64,000 bases of DNA. Source: Bacteroidales bacterium. Lineage in GTDB: Bacteria; Bacteroidota; Bacteroidia; Bacteroidales; UBA1715. Each line of letters opens with the position of its first letter. The first letter of the stretch is position 1. The notes under the pieces are model-generated. The model was not told the origin of the DNA and searched no databases. It saw only the letters and a list, made by a program, of their open reading frames with translations. The stretch lies in assembly GCA_016714605.1 (NCBI GenBank), contig JADKDL010000006.1, forward strand, positions 1 to 64,000. The letters are read 5' to 3'. Of the stretch, positions 53,242 through 61,329 are shown one piece after another. The translations under genes were made by a program, and so were the position numbers.

Positions 53242-55608
53242 ATGGATTTTTCATTTTTAAAGAAAATTAATATTGCAAGTGCATTAATCGTTGTAAGCAC
53301 ACTAGTTATTTACATTGCAACCTCTTATATCAGTGATGGTTACTATTTTCCAGATGAGCATTTCCAGATACTTGAATTTTCTGCTTTAAAGATGGGAAAT
53401 AGTAATGAATATTCCATGGCATGGGAATATGGAGAAAAAATTAGGCCTACTCTGCAAGTAGCTATTGTATATCTGACTGAAAATATAGGATTGCTATTTG
53501 GTATCACAAATAAACATATTATAATTATATTTCTACGATTACTATCTGCACTATTGTCTATAGGAGCCATGCTCTATTTTCTTGACTCAGTTAAGGAAAA
53601 AATCCCCTCTGGTTACAGAAATTTGCTTTTATTTACAACTCTACTTCTTTTTTTTCAACCATATCTTTCAGTAAGATTCAGCTCAGAAACGTATTCTAAT
53701 ATTTTCTTTTTATTTGCTGCGGGTGTCATTTTCAAAAGAGATAAGATAAAAAATTGGATAATTGTTTTAGGTCTTCTTTTAGGATTTAGTTTTTTATTCA
53801 GATTCCAATCTGCTTTTTTTGCCTTTGGTGTAGGTTTGTGGTTACTTGTTATTCAGAGACGAAAATATATTGAACTAATAAAATTGGTTGTAGCATTTTG
53901 TGTAGTTGTAGTTTTTGGTGTGCTTGTAGATACTTGGTATTATGGAGAATTTGTATTTACACCGTACAATTATTTTCATGCAAATATAGTACTTGATATA
54001 GCCTCTAAATTTGGTGTATCGCCATGGTATTTTTATTTCGAATATCTATTTGAATTCCCTGTTTTTGGAATATTAATTTTATCTTCTTTTCTTATATTTT
54101 TAATTAGAAAGTATAAAGATCCTGTTCTTTGGGCAATTTTACCTTTTTTCTTGGCCCATATTTTAACTCCACACAAAGAAGGTAGATTTTTATTTCCCCT
54201 TGTTGGTTTTGCAGGATATTTTATTGTTCTTGCAATAATTGAAGTTGATAGCATTATCAGAAGCAGAAAAAGCTCTTTTGGTGGATTGTATAAAAATAAA
54301 ATAGTTATTGCTTTATTTATATTATTTCTTTTAATGAATTTTATAGGTTTATTGTTTACCTCAACCTATAGAAATAATAATGGCTTTATTACTGCTTTAA
54401 AAGTATTAAGTTTTGAGGAATCAAACGAAAACAAAATCCTTTTTGTTGACAAATCCAATCCATATAGTTCATGGTTACCATTAGCTTTTTATAAGGACAG
54501 CGTGGAGATAAAAAATTTAAATACTAAAATATTTTCTGATTTATTTAATACCCCGAACCAAAAAAAATATCTTTTTTTAAAGGAGAGTGAAAGAATTGAT
54601 AATGAGTTTTTTTTAAATAAACTAAACCCCGAGTTAATACACACTAGTATAGCACCGTGGCAATTAGTTCTTGATAAATATTTTGAGAGATATAATCATG
54701 AAGATGTATTTTATTTATATTCTCTAAATTCTATTTCAAAACAGAGTATTGATTCGTTAATTGATTGTATGTTCTCTAAAGAAGACGATTTTAAAGTAAG
54801 CATATTTTCTGAATGCAATTTTCAGAGTAATTCTGAGGGTCGTACAATTGAATTAGATAGTGGAACATATACATTCGAAGATTTGCAAAACAGAGGGTTT
54901 GCTGCTGACGTAATTGGTTCAATAATGATTCCAGAAGGTCTTAAAGTCTCAATAAAGAATGGTGAAAATCTATTGGATTTAAATAAAAGCGTTTTTTGTA
55001 TGAATCCTGAATATAAAGATGTTACGAACAGCATTCTTAAAATTGAGCATGATAGTACTGTTAAAGTTGCTGTTCTTTTTCAAGATATTGCATATTTGGG
55101 TGAAAGGGTATTTCTAGGAGAAGGAGAATATGATTCCAAAACTTTGGAGAAAATATCTATTAAAAAGAATAATCTTTCTTCTTTAATTTTGTCTGAAGGA
55201 TTTGAAGCTGTGTTATATGAGAAAGATAGTGCTGAAGGTAAGAGATTAGTAGTACGCCGAGATATAAATGATTTAAACCAGGCAAGTTGGAATAATGCTA
55301 CTGCTTCTATTACTATAAGGAAAGCCCAGAAGGAGGATAAAAATTATGTTTATGTTGATTTTGATTGCAACACAAAGAACATGTTAACATACTTAGAAAA
55401 AGGTAGATATAATTTACCAATGTTGGAAAGTAAAGGAATTAAAAACGACGATTTATCAGCAATAAAAGTTGATGAATCTATGGAAGTAGAACTTTATGAA
55501 CATATTGATTTCAAGGGTGAATCAGTTATTATTAGTGGTAAATCTTTATGTTTAAGCGAAATAGGTTGGGATAATAGAGCAACCTCTCTAATTATAAGAA
55601 AGAAATAA
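53242..55608 (+). CDS. GT22/Alg9-like membrane mannosyltransferase fused to beta-gamma-crystallin domains
   Basis: A 788-aa protein; the ATG at 53242 is chosen over a TTG at 53233. Residues 1-420 form a GT-C membrane enzyme of family GT22. After TM1 comes ISDGYYFPDEHFQILEF with the catalytic-type acidic DE, then EKIRPTLQ, LLFRFQSAFFAF and the GT22 signature HKEGRFLFPL. About 110 residues of linker follow. The last about 260 residues are three crystallin-like units, the final one clear: VELYEHIDFKGESVIISG, then LSEIGWDNRATSLIIR. The enzyme would use a lipid-linked sugar on the periplasmic side, where the crystallin units would also lie. A fusion of these two classes is unusual. Confidence 0.8.
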   Translation: MDFSFLKKINIASALIVVSTLVIYIATSYISDGYYFPDEHFQILEFSALKMGNSNEYSMAWEYGEKIRPTLQVAIVYLTENIGLLFGITNKHIIIIFLRLLSALLSIGAMLYFLDSVKEKIPSGYRNLLLFTTLLLFFQPYLSVRFSSETYSNIFFLFAAGVIFKRDKIKNWIIVLGLLLGFSFLFRFQSAFFAFGVGLWLLVIQRRKYIELIKLVVAFCVVVVFGVLVDTWYYGEFVFTPYNYFHANIVLDIASKFGVSPWYFYFEYLFEFPVFGILILSSFLIFLIRKYKDPVLWAILPFFLAHILTPHKEGRFLFPLVGFAGYFIVLAIIEVDSIIRSRKSSFGGLYKNKIVIALFILFLLMNFIGLLFTSTYRNNNGFITALKVLSFEESNENKILFVDKSNPYSSWLPLAFYKDSVEIKNLNTKIFSDLFNTPNQKKYLFLKESERIDNEFFLNKLNPELIHTSIAPWQLVLDKYFERYNHEDVFYLYSLNSISKQSIDSLIDCMFSKEDDFKVSIFSECNFQSNSEGRTIELDSGTYTFEDLQNRGFAADVIGSIMIPEGLKVSIKNGENLLDLNKSVFCMNPEYKDVTNSILKIEHDSTVKVAVLFQDIAYLGERVFLGEGEYDSKTLEKISIKKNNLSSLILSEGFEAVLYEKDSAEGKRLVVRRDINDLNQASWNNATASITIRKAQKEDKNYVYVDFDCNTKNMLTYLEKGRYNLPMLESKGIKNDDLSAIKVDESMEVELYEHIDFKGESVIISGKSLCLSEIGWDNRATSLIIRKK

Positions 55609-55615
55609 TTTTCAT

Positions 55616-55897
55616 CTATAGCTCTATCGAAGAAAGAATCATTTTTCTTTGATTTATTTTAAAATCAAGAAGTAGAGAAATTTCATATTTGCCTTTTTCT
55701 ATTGCACTTCGTGGTATAAGTGCAGCATAGCAATCTGTATTAAGCTTATGATGTCTTATATGTAGATTCTTTAGTGGAAAAAAGAGAATCTTTTTTCCCT
55801 GTTTAAATTCTATATAGGGACTATATTTGTAGCTGTATTTTTCAGTTTCTTTTACTGAAATGTAAATAAATTCTTGATTTGTATTGATATTCATCAT
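55616..55897 (-). CDS. hypothetical protein fragment next to an IS21 remnant
   Basis: A 93-aa frame, beta-strand rich (NQEFIYISVKETEKYSYKY, KKILFFPLKNLHIRHH, GKYEISLLLDFKINQRK). The pattern looks like a genuine protein end rather than a random frame, but its start overlaps the truncated istA relic. It is therefore probably the 3' part of a gene cut by the IS. I recognise no family. It converges with the crystallin fusion gene, with only 7 bp between the stops. Confidence 0.4.
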   Translation of the reverse strand: MMNINTNQEFIYISVKETEKYSYKYSPYIEFKQGKKILFFPLKNLHIRHHKLNTDCYAALIPRSAIEKGKYEISLLLDFKINQRKMILSSIEL

Positions 55898-56503
55898 GAA
55901 TGAACATATTTACCTGATCATATACAACTTCTTTGGGAATTCCCTTAAAATACTCGAAAGCCCTTTTATGTGCTATAACGTCAAGATTACTTGTAAAATG
56001 GGTGTCTGAGAAAAAACAAATTTATGTCGAGAACGGATTAGCACCATGGAAAAAAAATTAACATTTTTTATTCTTCCAGTACTCGTTCGCATATTGTACT
56101 CCCCAAAATATACATGAGCCTGTTTTCCAAAAGGTAATTATTCTACATCAAAATATTCCCTTTGCTTTTTTTCCTTTGGCATGTTGTATTCCTGTCGAAC
56201 CCACATGATAAAATTATAAACAGTATTTGTGTGTACATTAGGGAAATCTCTGTCATACTCTTTTAGCCAATCGTGAAAATATGATGCTGATGTCACTGGA
56301 TATAAATCAAATATTTGTTTTATAAAATGTTCATATACAATTAATTATTTTGAGCGAAGATATTGTAGTGAAAGATGCTGTTCGTACTCCCTTTCATTCA
56401 TTGATAACAGTCTTTTCACTGTTATCCAATTCAGTACAAAATACTCGGCAATATGGAATATACTATGACCCTCTCTTCTCATTTTATTGACTTCATGATA
56501 CAT
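55893..56503 (-). pseudogene. IS21-family transposase istA remnant
   Basis: Reading the minus strand from an ATG at 56503: MYHEVNKMRREGHSIFHIAE (helix-turn-helix), a stop after LQYLRSK, then in another frame TVYNFIMWVRQEYNMPK, an in-frame stop after REYFDVE, KQAHVYFGEYNMR, and in a further frame NLDVIAHKRAFEYFKGIPKE and VVYDQ. These are IstA landmarks in order. The catalytic Asp of QVDFGEY is Tyr here, and the 3' half plus istB are missing. It is dead. Confidence 0.85.
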
Positions 56504-56568
56504 AATTAACTTGTTTAAATTTCAATTCATTTGCACCGGAATTTTAGAATTTTAATTCTGGTAAATTT

Positions 56569-56614
56569 GAGTTTTTCCTATATCAGAGGGGACCCTCTGA
56601 TATAGGAAAAACTC
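56569..56614. repeat. perfect 21-bp hairpin
   Basis: 56569-56589 and 56594-56614 are exact reverse complements with a 4-nt loop (GGAC); the inner part is CTATATCAGAGG / CCTCTGATATAG. There is no T tract on either side, so it is not a standard terminator. Confidence 0.75.
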
Positions 56615-56647
56615 TGCATCATTGTTGCCAAAAATTGAATATTCTTT

Positions 56648-56678
56648 TTTGTTGTTTATATTTAAACTCCTATATTTG
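56648..56678 (+). promoter_or_regulatory. consensus promoter of the GT-C-like gene at 56843
   Basis: TTTG at 56648-56651, 19 nt, TATATTTG at 56671-56678: a full match to the Bacteroidota consensus. The leader before the ATG would be about 160 nt. Confidence 0.65.
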
Positions 56679-56842
56679 CATCAGGCAGTATGTTTAATTG
56701 GTAAATTTTCCGATTTTTGAGTTTTTAGACAGACTGTCGTTGTGTAATATAATGTCTAAATAAATCCAAACCTCATGAAGATATAGGAGGATTGTTTCCT
56801 ATTCTATTTGAAGAGAAAAATCAAACAGTAAAAAAATGAAAA

Positions 56843-58174
56843 ATGCTCATTAACAGACATTCTGATTTATGGGGGAGGTGCAAATTCATTAACCCAAGTA
56901 GGTTCTATCTTTTAGCACTTTTGCTCATTTTTATAATTAGATGGAGTCATAGATTATTTAATGCAACTTTATGGGCTGAAGACGGTGCACTTTTCTTACA
57001 AGATGCATTTAAATATGGCTTAGAATCACTCTATTTACCTTATTCTGGTTATTTTCACACAGTCCCTAGAATAATTGCATATGTTTCCTCGTTATTACCA
57101 GCCATCCTAATACCTCATTTTATTGTAATACTTTGTTTTGTAATCACATATTATATTATTTCAGTTCTACTAAAAAGTGATTATGAATGGATTTTGCCTG
57201 AAGTGCATTTTCGAGGAGTGTTTACGTTGTTAATTGCAATCGCCCCAGGCACTACAGAAGTTTTTGGAAATATAGCAAATCTTCATTGGATTTTGTACCT
57301 ATATCTTGGTCTGCTAGGTTTTCGTTCCATTAATTATAGTTATCATCTTCTTGATTATGTTTTTGCTAGTTTAGCTGTCTTTTCCGAAGGAGCTACAATA
57401 ACTCTTTTACCATTGTTTCTTATACGATTAATTTTTCATGTTTTTAAAAGAAGAAAAAAACAACTTATTTATCAAGAATCGTTTATTATTTTTGTAATTC
57501 TGTTAATGGCATTTTTTAATTATTTAAACAAAGTATCACAAACTTCTTTCGATGTTCAGAGTATATTTTTAATCCTCATTTATTGTAAATCTATTCTTGC
57601 TGAATCTATTTCGTTTTCGTGGCTGTATATCTTGCCATATACTTTAATGGATAAATATTGGTTTATACCGTCAGCAGGTTTATTTGGGATTGCATTATTC
57701 ATTGTTTCCAAGTCCTTTTATTTAAAGGAAATTATAATTTTTCCAATAGTTTTATTTATGTGTTTTGGATTATTGCCACCAATGACTGTTTTAGCTAGAG
57801 AAAATACATTTGATCTTATATATACTCATAGTGGTCATGGTTGGCAACCATTAAGCTGGTTAAATTTTAGATATTCGTTCATACCTTCAGTTAGTGGTTA
57901 TTTTTTTTGGATTTGGATAATTTCATTAATATATAAGTACTATAATACGATTGCAGTTTATCTCTCTATTCTTATTTTACTTCTCTCTTTTGTTTTTTGT
58001 TTAAAGTCGTATTTTTTTATTAAACCATACTCTGAAAATATATGGATTATAAACTCGAAGAAAATAGATGATGTACGAAATAATGATAGTTTAAAATCAA
58101 TTGAAATTTCTATTGAACCAAGTAACTGGAAAGTCAAAATTGGAAATGGAGACTTAATTATAAATCCAGACTGA
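56843..58174 (+). CDS. GT-C-like integral membrane protein
   Basis: The 443-aa protein has about ten membrane helices. The first loop has ATLWAEDGALFLQDAFKYG and LYLPYSGYFHTVPRIIAYVS, a pattern of periplasmic acidic residues and aromatic contacts seen in GT-C-fold membrane glycosyltransferases and related unclassified proteins. Later, IANLHWILYLYLGLLGFR and AVFSEGATITLLPLF are conserved-looking. The last about 45 residues are soluble. Enzymatic function is inferred from the fold pattern only. A consensus promoter lies upstream. It is intact, with dead IS elements on both sides. Confidence 0.65.
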   Translation: MLINRHSDLWGRCKFINPSRFYLLALLLIFIIRWSHRLFNATLWAEDGALFLQDAFKYGLESLYLPYSGYFHTVPRIIAYVSSLLPAILIPHFIVILCFVITYYIISVLLKSDYEWILPEVHFRGVFTLLIAIAPGTTEVFGNIANLHWILYLYLGLLGFRSINYSYHLLDYVFASLAVFSEGATITLLPLFLIRLIFHVFKRRKKQLIYQESFIIFVILLMAFFNYLNKVSQTSFDVQSIFLILIYCKSILAESISFSWLYILPYTLMDKYWFIPSAGLFGIALFIVSKSFYLKEIIIFPIVLFMCFGLLPPMTVLARENTFDLIYTHSGHGWQPLSWLNFRYSFIPSVSGYFFWIWIISLIYKYYNTIAVYLSILILLLSFVFCLKSYFFIKPYSENIWIINSKKIDDVRNNDSLKSIEISIEPSNWKVKIGNGDLIINPD

Positions 58175-58315
58175 ATTTAAGCCCGTTTGATGCAATATTG
58201 ACGAAATAAAGCGAGATAAATAGAATAAAAACTTTTAAGACATATACTTGTCTATATTTAAACATTACAAATGTAACGAGAATATATTCCAACATTCTTT
58301 CGATTAATTTGTTAA

Positions 58316-59329
58316 ATAACGTCAGTTCGATGTAAGAAAGAATATTATTATTTGGTTAACTCAGAGAGATATTGTGTATTTAAATGTCTAAATATCAAAT
58401 ATATAACCAAAACCAGTCTCTATGTTAACTATCGATAAAATTACTTAAATATTGATAATTTTTGCCAAAATTTTTATAAAGCAAAGGAGGGACACGTCTT
58501 GAGTCAAGAAAGTGGTAAAAAAAGAAATCGTTCTTTTAGTAAGGTTGATAGTGAGGTTATTACCATTTTAATCATATTCCACACTGTTGATTTTCGTAAT
58601 CTTAAACACTTCTATATTAACTACGTTTAAGGTCATTTAAAAAATGAATTTACTAAAACGGCATCACACAATCTTATGTATAACTTAAAAAAAAAAACGC
58701 TAATGGCTATATGCCTTAAAACCTTTTGTTTAGGCTAGTGTACAGATATTTCTTTTATAGATTCAACACCATTGAGAACTTGCCATATTAGAAGAGAGCA
58801 TTCAAATTAAGTATTTTAAAACTTGGCAGCAAAAGGTGAATGTTCAATTGTCTGGTTCTTTGGATTTAAACTTCATTTAATTATTAACGATTGAAGTGAA
58901 ATTCTTGATTTTATGCTAACTCAAAGGAATGTTGATGATAGATAACCTTTGAGATACAAACCTTTTCATGATTCAATTTTTGAAAAACTTTTTGGCTACA
59001 AAGGTTATATTTTCAAATTACATTTTGAATAACTTTTAATTGATGGTATTCACCTTATTACCAAAATACGTAAGAACATGAAAAACTGTTTAATGCATAT
59101 TCAAGATAAAATTACACTATAGAAAAGAGCTCTTTTTAGACAGTTAATGAGGAAATGAAAAATATTAGCCAAATTGAATATACTAGACTCAGATCTTTTG
59201 GAGATTTCCTTACAAATCTACTTTCTGGTCTTATAGCATATTCTTTCTTTCCAAAAAAACCATCAATCAATACTGATGTTGTTGACAATAAAGCTTAAAT
59301 CAGATTTTCTTTGGTCGAACTGACGTTAT
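58316..59329. mobile_element. IS982-family insertion sequence, inactive
   Basis: A 1014-bp element with perfect 15-bp terminal inverted repeats ATAACGTCAGTTCGA (58316-58330) and its complement (59315-59329). The size fits the family. The transposase inside is decayed. I see no clear target-site duplication. A truncated gene lies directly to its right. Confidence 0.85.
58422..59298 (+). pseudogene. IS982-family transposase pseudogene
   Basis: Pieces of the family sequence appear in order across several frames: LTIDKIT at the start, SQESGKKRNRSFS, VDSEVITILI, GISFIDSTPLRTCHIRRE-like text near 58760, WFFGFKLHLI, LDFMLTQRNVDD, GIHLITKIRKNMKNCLM, then RSFGDFLTNLLSGLIAYSF and the closing FFPKKPSINTD near 59260. 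Multiple stops and shifts (for example the TAG at 58497-58503 region and TAA at 58630) show that it cannot be translated. The DDE acidic residues are partly readable. Its end at TAA 59296-59298 lies 17 bp inside the right inverted repeat. Confidence 0.82.
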
Positions 59330-59334
59330 AATAA

Positions 59335-59921
59335 AATAAAATATTAGCAGTAAGAATATTATAAATCCATTGCCTTCATTACATAATGCAAGAGTTGCAG
59401 AAAAAATTGCTATTATAAAGTATTTCGTTTCCTTTTTTTGTATATAAATAAAAGAAACTGTTGCAAAAAAGATATTGTAGAAAAAAATAGCACTCCATAC
59501 TGATGATATGAAATATTGTGCATTAAAAACTAATAGGGTAGTGAATATAAATATAAAGATAGGAATATTTTAAATTTTTTGTGAAGTAGATAAATAGTAA
59601 TTATCCATGAAATATTTCCTAAAATAATTGGTGAAATAAATTCTATTGAACCAATAAGGTGATATTCTATTTAAAAAAATAATCGATAAAAGATTATTAT
59701 ATGCGCATTATGCAGACAGAAGATTACAGAAAATTTTTCTGAAAGTGAAGTTGCTTCTATATATTTATTTAACATTGCTAAAATAAAGTCAAAATCAAAT
59801 TCAATAGGAACATTTGCAGAATATTTAATTAAATTATAAGTGTAAATTGCTACTAGAATTATAAAAAAAAATAGAAACAAATTTTTTTTTTATATTTTTC
59901 AAGAATATTTTTCAATTGCAT
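59335..59921 (-). pseudogene. 5' part of a membrane protein gene, truncated at the IS982 element
   Basis: From an ATG at 59921 (MQLKNILEKYKKK) the frame shifts in an A10 run and continues LFLFFFIILVAIYTYNLIKY, then PIEFDFDFILAMLNKYIEA, LSEKFSVIFCLHNAHIIIFY and, after further breaks, helices such as ISPIILGNISWIITIY and TLALCNEGNGFIIF. This resembles a family of Bacteroidota membrane proteins with an extracytoplasmic DFD motif and LFxQHNEHRI after the first helix. The IS boundary cuts it at about 59330. Several shifts and a stop show decay. Confidence 0.6.
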
Positions 59922-60150
59922 AGTTTTTTAATGTTATGCATAGTAAAATAATGAAATATTATTTACCACAATTCATTTTTGTTCACAGAATTTGATCCTC
60001 AGTTTTCTTATTGGCATAAGTTATAACTCTTTCATTTGCTTTCTAATAAATGAAATACTTAAATAAAATTTAAAAATATATTTGTTTAAAGTTGTTTAAA
60101 TAAAAAACATTTCGTAATGTTGCTAATTATTAACAACAAAAAACAAATAT

Positions 60151-61164
60151 ATGAAAAAATTATTAATTTTATTTATGTTTACGCAAATTGCGATTGTAAA
60201 TGCACAAGTTATTGGAAATGGTATTGGAGTTTTGAAAAAGAAATTCAATTTAAACTCTGATGCCAATGTTCCTTCAGGGTATTATTCTTTGAATGCTCCT
60301 GTAAATGGTCCTACAAATGATATTTGGCAGCATCTTGTAACGTTTAGACATGTAAATCCAGACGGTTATGCATTGCAACTCAATGCTCCTTATTTTCAAG
60401 GCAACAGGCTCTTTTTTAGAACTGTTAAAGCTGGAAAATTTAATCAATGGTTGGAAGTTGCAACAAAAAAAGAAAATATTTTTTATGGAAGTCAAATTAT
60501 TAATGGTGACTCTGAAGCATCCAAAACACCATTAGAAGTTATTAGTGGAAAAACAACAAATATTGTTGCAAATTTTATTTGTGCTGACAAAACAAAACGA
60601 TTTAGCATTGAAAGAGTTGAGCAAAAACCTTTCTCTTTGTATTCTTATGATAATTTAAAATCAATATTTGATAAGTTAGCTTTAGGTCATTCATATGATG
60701 TAAATAAACAATTAATAATTGATGGTAATTCTGGAAATATAGGCATAGGAATTTTACCAACAAACTATAAACTTGAGGTAAATGGTTCTGTAAAATTTAA
60801 TGACATTGTTAAAATTTATAAAGATCTTGAGGTAAATGGTACCGTAAGACTTAGTGGACTAGTAAAAATCTCTAAAAAACTTGAAGCCCAAGAGATTGAA
60901 GTTAAGAATGTAACGCTTCCTGATTATGTTTTTGAAAGCAACTATAATTTAAGAAGCCTAAATGAAGTTGAGCATTTTATTTCTCAAAACAAACATTTAC
61001 CTGAAGTTCCTTCTGCAAAACAAGTTGCTCAAGATGGTATGAATCTAGTTGAGATGAACAACGCTATGCTTAAAAAAATTGAAGAGCTTACACTGTATCT
61101 TATTGAACAAAATAAGAGAATTGATGTTCTAGAAAAACAAAATAATGAACTATTGCAAAAATAA
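60151..61164 (+). CDS. secreted tail-fibre-like protein with C-terminal coiled coil
   Basis: A 337-aa protein with a signal peptide (1-19). The N-terminal region (25-110) has a pattern of phage-tail-like beta domains (YALQLNAPYFQGNRLFFRTV, FNQWLEVA). The middle has GNSGNIGIGILPTNYKLEVNG, a motif shared by many Bacteroidota fibre proteins. The C-terminus reads PDYVFESNYNLRSLNEVEHF and NKHLPEVPSAKQVAQDGMNL, then VEMNNAMLKKIEELTLYLIE, a coiled coil related to intramolecular-chaperone (S74-like) ends. It probably forms a surface fibre or adhesin trimer. It precedes the lipase-like gene by 165 bp. Confidence 0.82.
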   Translation: MKKLLILFMFTQIAIVNAQVIGNGIGVLKKKFNLNSDANVPSGYYSLNAPVNGPTNDIWQHLVTFRHVNPDGYALQLNAPYFQGNRLFFRTVKAGKFNQWLEVATKKENIFYGSQIINGDSEASKTPLEVISGKTTNIVANFICADKTKRFSIERVEQKPFSLYSYDNLKSIFDKLALGHSYDVNKQLIIDGNSGNIGIGILPTNYKLEVNGSVKFNDIVKIYKDLEVNGTVRLSGLVKISKKLEAQEIEVKNVTLPDYVFESNYNLRSLNEVEHFISQNKHLPEVPSAKQVAQDGMNLVEMNNAMLKKIEELTLYLIEQNKRIDVLEKQNNELLQK

Positions 61165-61329
61165 AAATATTTGTTTTTGTAGAGTTTATAATTATGTGTA
61201 GTTCAAATTAAATAGATTCTCTACAATACAATTTTTTATTCATTGCTCTACTTTTTAAAATATTTCACACATACATACATATAAGATCGTTTAAAGTGTA
61301 TGTAAAGCGTGACAAAAGAAACAATTAAA

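Larger units (their letters stand above)
56504..56842. other. intergenic region with perfect hairpin and promoter
   Basis: Between the IS21 relic and the next gene. It contains the 21-bp hairpin (56569-56614), the promoter (56648-56678) and a TTTTTAGACAG stretch near 56723 that resembles the inverted-repeat ends at 23261-23342. Nothing else is seen. Confidence 0.5.
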
